NCBI RefSeq assembly: GCF_023101765.2
Contig: NC_064216.1
Location: 6,885,545-6,949,544 of the forward strand
DNA length: 64,000 nt
Origin: Spodoptera frugiperda
Taxonomy: Eukaryota > Arthropoda > Insecta > Lepidoptera > Noctuidae
Direction of reading: 5' to 3'
Positions 23,908-36,200 of the stretch are shown here, piece by piece. Both the position numbers and the translations under genes were made by a program. The number at the start of each line of letters is the position of its first letter. Within the stretch, counting starts at the first letter, position 1. Under the pieces are notes generated by a model. That model was given only the letters and a program-made list of their open reading frames with translations, ran no database searches and was not told where the DNA came from.

Positions 23908-24140
23908 TATTAGTGGCCACTGCTGATCATAGCCTTTTCTCACACGGAGAATATAATTTGAAATTATAAGCCCAGACTTCCTCACGATGTTTTCCTTCAC
24001 CATTTGTTAGTGGTGTCTAAATAATCTAAGAAAGTACATATAACTTGGAAAAAGTCACATTGGTACTTGCCGTTTCAAACCCGTATTCTCATACACGAGA
24101 AGCGGGCATCTTAAACCTCCTGCATGGCCACCACGACATT
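23908..24140 (-). mobile_element. SINE family C, copy on minus
   Basis: Read on minus it begins with GTGGTGGCCATGCAGGAGGTTT and contains CGGCAAGTACCAATGTGACT and GGTGAAGGAAAACATCGTGAGG. It ends near CAGCAGTGGCCACTA. This matches the plus-strand copy at 27668-27965 along most of its length. Confidence 0.7.
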
Positions 24141-24702
24141 CGAATAAATAAAATCCAAGAATTCATCTTGAACAGTCCCACCCAAGACCAGTAGATCAAA
24201 GAGTGAGTCGGTGAGAGTAATATATGCTTGGTAAAAGTCACCCCAAACCGATCGTAAGTTACAATATAACCCGTAAAACTAACACCTTTGTTTTTCCGCT
24301 TGACCCTTCAGCACTGCGCGTGACAAATTTATTGACGATACAACGCACTTGCTACGTGGCCCGTAGAAACATACGACATATATAGAGATATATAAAGGTT
24401 TACCTTTATGTATATGGAAGAAGGACCAAACATTGAAGACTCCGAACATAGCTATGTTCACTCGTTCGTAGTACCGTAGCTAGGCTACTCAATTTTAAAA
24501 CGCTCTCAAAAACTTTTTTTTTCTACAAATCGTAAATCGAACCTGCTACATTTTAAAGTGCAGAGACAATACGTGATATTTATCCCAGTGTAACTTAATA
24601 TTGACAGGCATTTGAGCATTAGGTCGTCTGTCTGAGACTAAATAAGTGGTTCAAGATTAACAAAAAAAAATATATAATAATTAACTTTTTTAGTAAACCT
24701 TT

Positions 24703-24872
24703 GCCCCACAGAAGGATTTTCTCCTGCGTCGTCGGTGCGTTTACAAACATACAAGTTCACATACGCGTAACACAATTTGTGAATCACACAAAGAGTTGTT
24801 CCGTGCGGGAATCGAACCTATTACACGTTGCACGGTAGTCGATCACCCAGCCACCTCACCAACCGTGCAGTC
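24703..24872 (-). mobile_element. tRNA-derived SINE, family A, copy 3
   Basis: The minus strand carries the family A head (GCACGGTTGGTGAGGTGGCT), a B box (GGTTCGATTCCCGC) near 24808-24821 and the body with CAGGAGAAAATCC. The three copies differ by scattered changes, so they are old. Confidence 0.75.
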
Positions 24873-24895
24873 AAAAATACGTAATTAAAAAATAT

Positions 24896-25331
24896 GAAAT
24901 AAAAATAAAATAAAAATAAAATAAAAATAAAATAAAAATAAAATAAAAATAAAATAATAATAAAATAAAAATAAAATAAAAATAAAATAAAAATAAAATA
25001 AAAATAAAATAAAAATAAAATAAAAATAAAATAAAAATAAAATAAAAATAAAATAAAAATAAAATAAAAATAAAATAAAAATAAAATAAAAATAAAATAA
25101 AAATAAAATAAAAATAAAATAAAAATAAAATAAAAATAAAATAAAAATAAAATAAAAATAAAATAAAAATAAAATAAAAATAAAATAAAAATAAAATAAA
25201 AATAAAATAAAAATAAAATAAAAATAAAATAAAAATAAATATAAAAATAAAAATAAAAATTAAATAAAAATAAAATAAAAATAAAATAAAAATAAAATAA
25301 AAATAAAATAAAATAAAAATAAAATAAAAAT
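24896..25331. repeat. Minisatellite, 11-bp unit TAAAAATAAAA
   Basis: About 435 bases of a nearly perfect tandem array of the 11-mer, roughly 39 units. Imperfect units occur near 24950 and 25235-25310. It begins directly after the tRNA-like end of a minus-strand SINE. Confidence 0.95.
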
Positions 25332-25965
25332 GCTTCTAGAATAATTATAGGACCACATTAAGCACGCATGATATGATATGGTGATTAATGCTCATTGCTT
25401 CTCCGTGTTAGAAGGGATCTTTGTCCAGGCAAAACAAGTATCTTATGTAATTTATATGATGCCAGTCACAGGGTACAATACTGAGAATTTCTATAAGCAA
25501 ATAAATCGATAATATTAGTAAATGACCATCGTAAATACCTTTACTCCCACGCCAGTTATGTAAGTATAAGTGCCAAACCGACTACTACTTCAGACTAGTT
25601 GCTATTTCTGAGAAATGATCAAAAATGTATGAATGAACTTTGGACCGACCTTACAGCTGATCCGTCGTAGCCTTTGGCTGCTGAAATATTATTAGTTTAA
25701 TGCGCCATAAAATATACTTCATAGTATATAAGTAGATTAATCAGTTACGAACCTATATTGATGGAATAAATATGTGTGATGGTACGATATTCGCTGGGTC
25801 AGCCATTATTAAAAAAAACAAATGACGTGTTCTCTTGCTTGATCCAAGTATTTTTTTTTTGACTGTCAATATGAAATAAAAGTTTGTTATCTCATAAAAA
25901 ATATAAAAACAATAAAATAAATAATTATAAAAATGTTTAGATCTTCCCAATCCCCGATTCCTCAA
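25332..25965. other. Intergenic, no gene seen
   Basis: AT-rich; nothing recognised. Confidence 0.3.
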
Positions 25966-26075
25966 AGGCCGTCAACGCACTCGTAACGCCTCTAATGTTT
26001 CGGGTGTCCATGGGCGATGACTATTGCTTACCATCTGACCCGTCTACTCGTTTACCGGCTTATACCATAAAACAT
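25966..26075 (-). repeat. Interspersed repeat D, minus copy
   Basis: The reverse strand contains GCCGGTAAACGAGTAGACGG, a CATGGACACCCGAAACAT-like segment and GGCGTTACGAGTGCGTTGACG. This matches copies at 26470-26585, 45149-45300 and 60983-61072. Confidence 0.65.
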
Positions 26076-26469
26076 AAGTATAAACAAACTACTACATTAT
26101 CAACAATACAATACTAATCCCATAGTTTAAGACGCCTTCCTTTCCACCATATAATGTTATACCTATATACATATACGATCTCCAAGCTACGTCTGTATCA
26201 ATCAAATATCGCTTTGAACACAAATCTATAAGCAATTACACGTTCGATTTTCCGTTCAGCCCCGTATAAATGAACGTTGCTGGGAGTAGCAGTAATTAAT
26301 GTATTTGTAAGTTGATTAAATATGGACGGAATCGTATTACCGCTCAATGGAATAATAATTATAAGTACACTGTCTATCTGTAATGGTGGGTTTGTGTTGT
26401 TGGATTACTTAGTTACAAATGCATTTTGTACTCTTGTCGAGACAAAATAAACGTTATAATTAAAAAGAC

Positions 26470-26585
26470 ACTTTTTTTGTAAACGAGCACATGTGTCGCC
26501 TGATAGTAATCAATCGCCGCCAACCATTGACACCCGAAACACCAAAGGCGTTACAAGTGCGTTGCCGGCCTTTTGGGTGTTAAAA
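26470..26585 (+). repeat. Interspersed repeat D, plus copy
   Basis: AACGAGCACATGTGTCGCCT, CGCCGCCAACCATTGACACC and CGTTACAAGTGCGTTGCCGG follow the same order as in the other family D copies. It is diverged. Confidence 0.6.
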
Positions 26586-27057
26586 ATTTCTCGATTAGGC
26601 CTAAAATTGGTTTTTTCTGTTTTCTATCTCATTAGTTATACCTAACATAAGTTAGGGTGTTCCATAGTTGAACCCTCTGCCCTACGTTTTCGGAAACAAA
26701 AGGCGTGATATCTGCAGCCACATCATTATAGAACTACATCAACGTATGAGTAATATCGTCCGTACGTGACGTTTCGCATAGAAATTACAACGCAAGCAAT
26801 AATTCAATCAAACGAGGCTTAGCCCGCCTCTCCCGGTGTTTACCAAACATCATACAGTAACCCTTATCATATAGTATGACGACCTCTCACTCCCACACTG
26901 CATCTCTCTGACGTATTAATAATAACAATAATCATCAAAATCAACTTTCAAACGGATTTCAATACAGACAATGGAAAAAAAACCTTTCGAAAACAATCGC
27001 CGATAGTCACACACGGATTATCGCAGGGAGCAGTTGTGTCGAGCCAATTTTTCAGAA

Positions 27058-30000
27058 ATGTATAATTTGATTTGTTTAGTGATTTTTACAAGTTGGTTTC
27101 AATACGGATCGTGTAGAGATGAAGACAAAATTATGAAAGGTATTTTTGTTACTTTCCATATACCTATGCACTAGAACGACGCTATTTACTCGTAGTTACA
27201 TGTGTAAATGTATGTAGGAAGAGCTTTAGTCTCCCACATAGGATTTTATCTGTAGTAAGTACACCGTCTAAGTTTAGAACGACTAGTGTAAGTCGAAGGA
27301 TATCAAGTAGCGCCCCTGGGAGCAGTAATGGACCTGTGGAAACGACTACAAAAGGAAAAGTCTAGTCCGCAACTAGATTTAGTGCCCTTAGATACCCAAT
27401 AATGTGCCGATGTGAGAAATTGCGCACTATTTAAAAGGAAAATGTATTTTGAAAATATCCTAAGGGACCTAAGATGTTAGTTCGGTATCTCGTAAAAGCT
27501 TTTAAACAAAGTTTATTCCTCATCAATAACTTATTACCTGTGAAAGTGGCTAAAGAGAATTGACCTTTAGTCAATATTTTTTCATTGTTGTTGATGTTAT
27601 AAGACAATATGATTGTTCTTTGTTGCAAAGGCGTTATAACTAATTTAAAGTAGATATACTAAAGCTAATGTCGTGGTGGCCCGGAGGTTTAAAACGCCCG
27701 CTTCTGCACGTCGCATGACGTTTTCAAACGAGGTTTCGAACTGGGTTCGAAATCGACCAACGGCAAGTACCAATGTGACTTTTTCCGAGTTATATGTAGA
27801 TAAAATTATTTTGACACCACTGAAACGGTGAAGGAAAACATCGTGAGAAAATCCTATTATAAGTTAGAAATCACCAACCCGCATTGAGCAAGCGTGGTGA
27901 TTAATGTCCAAATCTTTTCTGTGGGAGAAGAGGCCTTTGGTCAGCAGTGGCCACTTATAGGCTATTTATGTAATGTGTACTAAAGTCAAGTAAGTCTTCA
28001 CCTAGTCTTTCGTTTCCGTTACCTGAATTTTTGTTTAATACTTTGTACACAAATAATCTACAGAGGCGGATTTTGTGCTAAAGTACAGTCTATCCAAATA
28101 AGGTAAGCTGTCCTTCTCTACTAATTGGAGAAAAAAGTGATAAATAAAAAAGCTATCGATATTAAAAAAGATGTACTAATATAATAAATACAATGTTTTA
28201 TAATACCATAGCGAAAAAAACCTATGTTGTTTTCATTAATTCCCTCGTATCCTTAGTTTTAAAGCAACTAGTATCAGTAACCATTCGACTTTATCCTACA
28301 AATACAGAATAATAACATAAGTGGAATATCATGTGTTTCTAGCTTGCTACTGGCCGAATGAGGCGTACGAGCCCTGCTTTGGCGGGTGCGCCGAGGTGTC
28401 ATGCGACAACCCTCGCAACCACCTGCGGCCGTGCTACCCCTACTGCGAGCCCGGGTGTGTGTGTGAAGAGCCCTACGTCCGCGATGACCGGACCCATCAG
28501 TGTGTGCTGCCTCAAGATTGCTCACCGTGCGTATTCATGTTACTTAAAGTTTTCTTTTCTAGAATATCGAGCAAATGGATCACCTGATGGTAAGTTAGCA
28601 GTGAAGAGCCATGAATTACATCCGTGTTGCAAGTGCATTTCAGGTCTTTTGGAGGACCAACCCTCCGATACTAGTTCTTATACATACTCCTTTTGATATG
28701 CAACATATTTTCATAAATATGCTGTAAAATAACATATATTAATATAATAAGAAATGGGTCTTTCAGATTTAAAAGTTTCAAGTTGATTTCGTAGACATCA
28801 TAAAAAATGGCATCTCTATCATTAATCATCTTCACTCGTATTACACTGATATAGAAAACAAACGAAGTGATTTCATCAAACAATATACAAAAGATCTCTT
28901 TGTAACAGAATTACAATAAGATCATTTGTCAATTACTCCAACAATCATAAAATTCGATTGTGTATTCTTATTACTATTCCTATTCATTAAAATAGACAAA
29001 AAGTTGACTAGACAATCTGCATACGTATCTGCCCTTAATATAATGTTTAGGCAAAACATTGCTTACAATCGAAACAGTAAATACGTAAACAGCTCTTCAT
29101 TTTTCATATAAATCACAATAAAAATACATTAAAATAAAGACAAGTAAAACAGTACAGAAACACAAGTATATATATTCAAGAGTACGGTGAAAGCCAGTTA
29201 ATGGGCAGCTGTGAAAATACTCTCCTAAAGAAAGCCTAACACGTTAGCGCTAGTATAAATATTAGTAGCCTTCTTAGAACCTTTTCACCTAATTGACACA
29301 TAGTAAGACCGGCTTACTTACTGAAGACGATACGAGTTGTAACTAGTTCGGTAAAGTCTTCTAACACTCAAGGATTTTTTTATTTATTACTTGTAAGTTG
29401 TTTGGTTTCATCGTCACCATCGTCATTGTTATCATCATAATCATTATGACCATCTTCAGATGTCCACTGGCCTTCCAAAGGAAAGACCATAAGTTTAAGA
29501 GCTAAGTCCTTACTTGATTATGGGTAATCATCTGCTATGAACATTATTTATTCCCAAATTATCATATTATGTGTAAAAGAAGAAAAAGAAAGTGTGTTGA
29601 TGCGCATGTCAAAAACATCGCCTCATTTGGTTCGTTGTTCTAATATGAATTTCTTCCAGATCTAGGTAATAGAACGACTCAGACGAACAAGCAGTGGTAA
29701 ATCATCTGACAGTCCAGTTTTATTACATTAATAAAGCTTTACTAATCGTAGTTAGTCCTTAGCCTTTCATCTGAGTACTGATACATGATAGAATTTATCC
29801 AGTAATTAGTTAACACAAGTAGACGACATTAGAATAATAAAAGTAGAATACTAAACAACATTAACATTGTTATAACATTACAGAACGCAAATGGGAATAC
29901 CAGTGCCAGCCAAGAGGACTCAAGAAAAACCGAAATACCAAGGCAGAGTGGTTCGAGCTCACTCTAAGCGATCAGATCGCACAGATACAGAGGCAATGGA

Positions 30001-30229
30001 ATTTGTAGATAACGATGTAGCGAACACCATTAGTAACAGTGCACCCATCAGTGTCAGCACCAACGTGAACCCTAAAGCTGATGACGCATTCAAACAGCGC
30101 GGCAACGAAGTGTCCCGCATGGGTAATTACTTCAATATTGTCATAGCACCACCACCCATCAAAGCCCTGCAACCTAGAAAACTCCTACAAAACGATGCCT
30201 TCAGAAATGGAGCCAAACGAATGACTTAA
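27058..30229 (+). CDS. TIL gene 1: secreted 203-aa TIL-domain protein
   Basis: Three exons join in frame: 27058-27139 (ATG, donor GTATTT, phase 1), 28343-28526 (after TTTCTAG, donor GTGCGT, phase 2) and 29884-30229 (after ATTACAG, stop TAA). The coding total of 612 bases divides by three. Residues 1-19 form a signal peptide (MYNLICLVIFTSWFQYGSC). Residues 29-88 are a trypsin-inhibitor-like domain with the family's ten cysteines, from ACYWPNEAYEPCFGGCAEV to CVLPQDC. The tail of about 115 residues is Lys/Arg/Asn-rich with no known domain. TIL domains usually occur in small serine-protease inhibitors and in larger extracellular proteins. Here the C5-C6 loop reads CYPYC, putting Pro at the position equivalent to P1, which argues against classical inhibition. 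An AATAAA lies at 30262. It is the first of three tandem TIL genes. The signal exon is inferred from phase and hydrophobicity. Confidence 0.8.
27668..27965 (+). mobile_element. SINE family C, plus copy in intron 1 of TIL gene 1
   Basis: Starts with GTCGTGGTGGCCCGGAGGTT, contains a B-box-like GGTTCGAAATC and CAACGGCAAGTACCAATGTG, and ends near GGTCAGCAGTGGCCACTTAT. It matches the minus copy at 23908-24140. It is intronic and in sense orientation. Confidence 0.75.
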
Positions 30230-30261
30230 ATACACGATGTAATGTTAAATGTCTTAGCTAA

Positions 30262-30267
30262 AATAAA
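30262..30267 (+). terminator. Polyadenylation signal, TIL gene 1
   Basis: AATAAA 33 bases after the stop codon, supporting 29884-30229 as the terminal exon. Confidence 0.6.
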
Positions 30268-30760
30268 GATTTTATAAATAATTGTCACGCTTTTCTTTAT
30301 ATAGTATCCTTATACAATATAGCTGCACAAGCACGTAATTCAGTAATTACTTTAACCTATTGCCTGTAAACTAGAGTCCTACGTCACACGTAGCATTCTT
30401 TTGTTTCTTGGTAAGTGCACTCTAGAGAACAATTGTTATCCTTTTGCATCGTCTAGTTACTGCAATTGTTAAACGTTCCATACAAAGCCGCATTTGATTG
30501 ATATTGGAGCCGATTATCATTTTAGAAAAAAACTACAAAAATACAAGATTTTTTATTCATATCTTCTTTGTTGTCTTTTTTTTATTAAGTATCGATAAAG
30601 GTATGAATTCAATCACACCCCGTTTCATATCATTCTTTTTGTCAGACAATGTTTCCGCGATTAGTGTCGAATAAGACGTAAAGTGAAACGGAGCGATACT
30701 TATTCAGCAGCCATTTTGAAAAACCATGAACTGATACACGTTCACAAAAAGTTTAACAAT

Positions 30761-32325
30761 ATGCGGAAATTACTTTTACTGGCATTGTTGTTATGTAGGT
30801 GTAGTGTACCGAAATAGTGACGTATATATTTTTTGGAAAAAAGATAATGGGTAATAAGTTTTTATGTTACAGATAATATCGTAGCAATGGCAACAAGAGC
30901 TCTTGGTTATGATTACGATGATGTTGATACCAATAAAAGACACTCGCTTTTAGATGAAAGGAGAAATTGGAGGAAGAAAGCTTTGATGAAACCCTTAGAA
31001 GAGACCAAGGATTGGGATAGAAGGAGACACGAGTATGAGACCAGAGATCCCAGAGAACGAGACAGGTATATGGATGAGCCAGAAACAAAGTCGTTTGGTG
31101 CAGCATTGGACAGACCAAGGGACAATGTGGACAGGCAGAGAGATAATATCGACAGGCAAAGAGATATGGATAGGCAAAGAGAAATGGATAGACAAAGAGA
31201 CATGGATAGACAAAGAGATATGGACAGGCAAAGAGATATGGACAGGCAAAGAGATATGGATAGACAAAGAGACATGGATAGACAAAGAGAATTAGACGTG
31301 TCATCCCCGTACAGACCAGGACAAAGGCAGTACGAAGAAGAGAAAATTAATGCACAGCAAACATTAAAAAGTTCAGAAGTGCCACATACAATTTCATACT
31401 TGTAAGTCATACATAACTAATATCCAGATTTGTGCGTGTTGATGAGAGAAGTATGATTTAATTTAATCTTCTTACGTTTATTTACAGAGATGACAGAAAA
31501 GATGTTGAGAGAGACAAGAAGCCACAGTCGTCCATGAACTGCGAACGACCACATGAAAGGTACTTAAGTTTATACAAATATACATTTTCTATTGCAGTTT
31601 AGTACGAACATTGTAAAAAGTAGGCTAAGATTTAAGAAAGAACTGCTGAAAAAATCCTAAATAATGACTATATAATTTAATGTTATTTCATCAGAAATTA
31701 CACTTTGGGACGAAAACTTAGCTTCACTAAACGACCAATAGATTACACATATTTATTGTTTTACCTCTCAAAAGAGTATTTTCATCTAATTTCAATGTAT
31801 TAACCTTGACAGGTATGAAGGCTGTTTTGCGGGCTGTGCATCAGTGACGTGCGACAACCCTCGCGATCGCCTGCGGCCCTGCTACCCGTTCTGTGAGCCT
31901 GGCTGCATCTGCGTACACCCCTACGTGCGCGATGACAGGACTCACAAATGCGTACTGCCCGAAGAATGCACCAAGTATGAACATTTACTACCCTTAAAGA
32001 ACAATTACATCATTTTACCTTGGAATAAGGTGTGGGCGTAGACTTTTTTGGTAAAAATATTATGGATCCTGCGACAATCAGTCCTGTGTTGAACAAAATC
32101 TTTGCTACCTTAATTTTAAAAGTCGAAAATATTTATCCCTGTCTGATTAAACTATTCCATAAAAAACTAAGTATCAATGGTCCTTTCTGGTAAAAAGATG
32201 AAGTATAATGTCATGATTATCAAAAAGATGATAATGATGATAAAATGTGTTCAAAAATGTAATTAAAATTTTTTTTCTGTTACAGAGGCCTCAAAGGAAT
32301 CCCGGATCTAGGCGACGATATTTAA
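30761..32325 (+). CDS. TIL gene 2: secreted 278-aa protein with charged repeat and TIL domain
   Basis: Five exons join in frame: 30761-30794 (donor GTAGGT, phase 1), 30873-31401 (donor GTAAGT), 31488-31559, 31813-31974 and 32286-32325 (stop TAA). The total is 837 bases. Residues 1 to about 18 are a signal peptide (MRKLLLLALLL then a hydrophobic join). Residues 20-187 are extremely charged: Arg/Asp/Glu-rich with a tandem Asp-Met-Asp-Arg-Gln-Arg hexapeptide. Residues 206-264 are a ten-cysteine TIL domain (NCERPHERYEGCFAGC to CVLPEEC), close to that of gene 1: both have CDNPR, a LRPCYP core and YVRDDRTH. The protein ends GLKGIPDLGDDI. The putative inhibitor loop is CYPFC, again with Pro at the P1-equivalent. 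The ATG is 532 bases after the gene 1 stop. The first exon is the least certain part; nearby alternative donors would change one or two residues. Confidence 0.82.
31130..31292 (+). repeat. Coding hexapeptide array in TIL gene 2
   Basis: An 18-base unit encodes Asp-Met-Asp-Arg-Gln-Arg. Seven consecutive units (one with Glu for the first Asp) follow two seven-residue variants (DNVDRQR, DNIDRQR). The DNA copies are very similar, so recent slippage is likely and length polymorphism is expected. Confidence 0.85.
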
Positions 32326-33232
32326 GAGAAATCATAAAATGTTATGGATTATTTTATACGATTGTAACACATTATACTTATTTATACTTAATATATTGTT
32401 TTTGACATAAATGCTATGTTTTATTTCTCTCATTACTTAAAGATCTTATAGGTATTAATTAGCCAGATATTTCAATTAAAAATCCTAGTCAGAGTTCTAA
32501 AGCCTAAGAGACGTACGTAGTATATATTATGTAACGTTCTAAGTTTAAGATAATGCATTCGATAAACTACTATATATATGCCAGAATTTAACATAAATAC
32601 GATTTTAAAGAAATGAGTAACCTATATCACCTGACTATGATACAATTTATACCCAGTCAAAGAATGGAGATATCTCCACTGTCGTTCTATTGATTTCTAC
32701 TAGTCGAATGCATGTACAGTGCCTACGTCATCTACGTAGCAATTGTGCAATAGAAATTATTGCTACTCAAATTGCAATACCTTTGATAGTAGAAAGTATT
32801 TTCAGAATAAGTAATTCAATTACAAAATAAACTATCTTCTACCTATTATAAAAAGACGTCATCCAAAGATACATAAAGTTGATATGATTTAGAATTCGCG
32901 TCCATTACGCCAGTTTATCATTTCAATGTGCCATTGTTCAGTTCATTGCAATAAGTCACCAAAGTATAAAGCCATTGTTAGTGAACAGATTAAGATTTTT
33001 CAAACTTATATCCTAGATTCTGAAATAGACGAGCGTGTTGTGTAAACTCAGTGCTACGTCTATAGAAACAATGGTAAAACCAACAATTAGTATTCTTTGC
33101 CAAAAAACAAAGTGAAAAGTGAAAAGAAATTAGTAAAACAAGTGTTCAGATAGGTTCGGTAGCAATAACAAAAATGTTGTTTGTTTTATAATAACATTCT
33201 CTAATGTGTACAGTTTACCTCGCACCACTCTA
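32326..33232. other. Intergenic between TIL genes 2 and 3
   Basis: AT-rich, 907 bases. The promoter of gene 3 should lie here; a TCAGT initiator-like motif occurs near 33047-33053, but no well-spaced TATA was seen. Confidence 0.35.
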
Positions 33233-36200
33233 ATGTGTGTTTCAGTCTTGTTGTGTTTTTTGGCGATATGCTGCGGTGTTTATATGTCAACAGAAGTGCG
33301 ATATGGTACGTCATTTAACTTTAGGGACGTGGGGTCCAAGTGCATAGCTCCTTTACAAAGATATTGTTAAAAGGATGGTTGACCGAAAGGCTGGCTACTA
33401 CATTAGTCAAAGGTTAAGCATTGTCATTCGACGTGGCAATACTGCTAGTCTTTTGGATACCCTACCTCACGACTCTGATGATGATTCTTATTTTGATGCT
33501 TTGTGGTGTATGCTTAAGTGTTTTGAAAAGGCTGACTTCTACCTTGGTCTAAGGTTATGCAACGTGGCAATGCTGCCAATACTGACTGATAGACAGTTTC
33601 TAAATAAATCACTATTCCAATGGTACAACATTACTTTATTATTTGAAACTTAAATGTTTAACTTATACCTACCAGTTACCTCTAATCGAAAACTGTTAAT
33701 TTGATATTGAAATTAAGTCCATAGTAATAGTAATGCATGAAAAACTTTCACGATAACGTACTGTTATACTTATAATTATATAAGTAGTGATTTTACAAGT
33801 TGATATGTATATTACATACATATTATATTATATACTAGCGACCCGCCCCAGCTTCGCATGGTGCAATGGTGATATATTATGCATGTATTATACATATAAA
33901 CCTTCCTCTTGAACCACTCTATCTATTAAAAAAAACCGCATCAAAATCCATTGCGTAGTTTTAAAGATTTAAGCATACAAAGGGACATAGGGACAGAGAA
34001 AGCGACTTTGTAATACTATGTAGTGATTTAATCGTCAGTATAAAGGTAATTTATTGATATTTTCAGAATGTGGTCCGCACGGTAGATTCGAGTACTGCGT
34101 GGACGGGTACCCTGGCTGCGTGGTCGGCTGTCACTGCCATCCAGGATACTACTTCGATACCGACACAAAAATATGTGAACCAAAGTACTTGACACATTTT
34201 TTTATAATTCCTTAAACAAGGAGATACTATTTACTATTACTATTATGCTACGAATACCAAATAAAAATTTATGAATAACTATACATTTTTCAGTGTAAAA
34301 TTAACACATGAAGCCCGACGGCATTACTACAACGAGCCCACACCTAATTACGATGTGCCAAGCATCGTTGCAAGTACTGAACCCAATCCACCTACAATTA
34401 GTGGTAATAAAATTAATGATATTCCCAAGGACACTGACGAACTTGGCGACTGGCTTTACAATCAGTTCTTTAAAACTATTGAGAATCAAGTAATAAGTCA
34501 TTCAAATAATACAAAACCAAATAATAATCAAAAGCCACCAACACGTAGAAGTGGCGGAGATGGCAGACCAGTGGGCGGTTCAACAAAAAGATTGAAAACT
34601 CGACGGTTCGGCCGCGGCAGGAAAAGGAAGCATAATACGAAAGTGCGTGGACTCAGAAGAAAGCTACTACGTATTACAGAAGATGATAGTTTGTTCGATT
34701 CTGAATCGGATTCCGAATCAAGCGACAGTTCCGGTTCCAGCGATAGCGAGAGTGAAAGTGATGGTTCGAGTGAGGGGAGTGATGGAAAGAAATCTGGATC
34801 TGGGTCTGACGGCGAAAAAGACCATGGTCATAAAAAGGTTATAATATTCAATAGAAGACCTAAACCGCCATTGCCATCATTTATTTTCTTGCCAAATATG
34901 GATACACCATATTACCCACCCATAGGCTTACCGCCTCCACCACCAATGCCAATGTACCCGATGGTTCCAGTGCCACCCATGGGTCCGCCTATGTTCCCTT
35001 TCCCAGGTATGTCTTTTTCTCTTATTATTTTATTTTACTCATTAACTAATTCCTAATGTATATATATAAACGACTGCCTTAAAGGTACAAAATGTGATGA
35101 GGAAAATAGCACCACCACGACCAGCGTAACGACTACACCGACTACGGCCGCTACAAATGCAACTGAACCTGAACCTGAACCTGAAACTGAACCTCCTCCT
35201 CCCCCCAAGGATCGCAGACGCAGTAAACTAGAAAAGCAGAACACACACTCAGATGATGATGAAGATGAAGATGACGGAGAATTCACGCTTCGAGCGAGTG
35301 AACCCGGGTACAAATATAACTATGTCTTAATGATCAGCTTCAGAATCAAATTCTAAGTGAAAGCAATTTCCCATTTCTTTGAGATACTGCCAGTGTATGG
35401 CAAATATATTAATTTTAAATTACACTGCATCACATATGTGTGCTATCCAATCCACTAAAGAATTGTGAATGGTAGACACTATATACTACAACTATAGCAG
35501 ATCATTCTTTTAAAGTTTTTTATATGTTGGTGACCATTATGGTGTCATTTTATACTAGCAATTACAGGCAATTTCAGGTTTTAACATTACTAACAAAAAT
35601 TAAAACTATTATTTACTATTTCAGGAAAAAAACAAAATTCAAGCAAGCAAAGCGAAATAAACTCGTAAGTGTTTTTGAAACAACTACTAAGTTATTCACT
35701 AATTATTTCCACTATGTTACCAAAAGCGAAACGAATGTATTTTCAAATTATTATTTGTTTCCTGCAGACACAGAGAAAACTCTGCGTTTTAAAAGAGCTC
35801 ATTCCAATATTAAACACATGATTTCAATAACAATTTGTTTACAGATGAAAAAACTACGTCAGAAAATGAAAGATAAAAGGAAAAAAGTACCAACAAACTC
35901 AGATGACGAGAGCGACTTGGCAGCAAACCTAGATGATGTACCAAATGCATCAGATACATTACCAGTAGTTAAAAGAGCTAAGTTTAAAAAGCATGAACCA
36001 CAAATCCCTAATTTAAAAGATGTTGATTTTAAATATTTATCAGAATTAATACATAGAGTAAATAATAGTGCTCCTAGAAATAAACCTCCATCACCTTTTA
36101 GGGGTAAACCTCCATCACCTTTTAGGGGTATACCACCATCACTAATGCCATTACCTTTTGACAACAATGCTTTAAAACAATTGCAAAATCTTAAGGCACA

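Noticed and set aside
24896..25331. CRISPR-like array
   Set aside because: A pure tandem 11-mer without spacers in a eukaryotic genome; it is a minisatellite.
30867..31410. Minus-strand open frames with Leu/Cys/Ser/Tyr repeats
   Set aside because: They are the reverse reading of the DRQRDM array in TIL gene 2.
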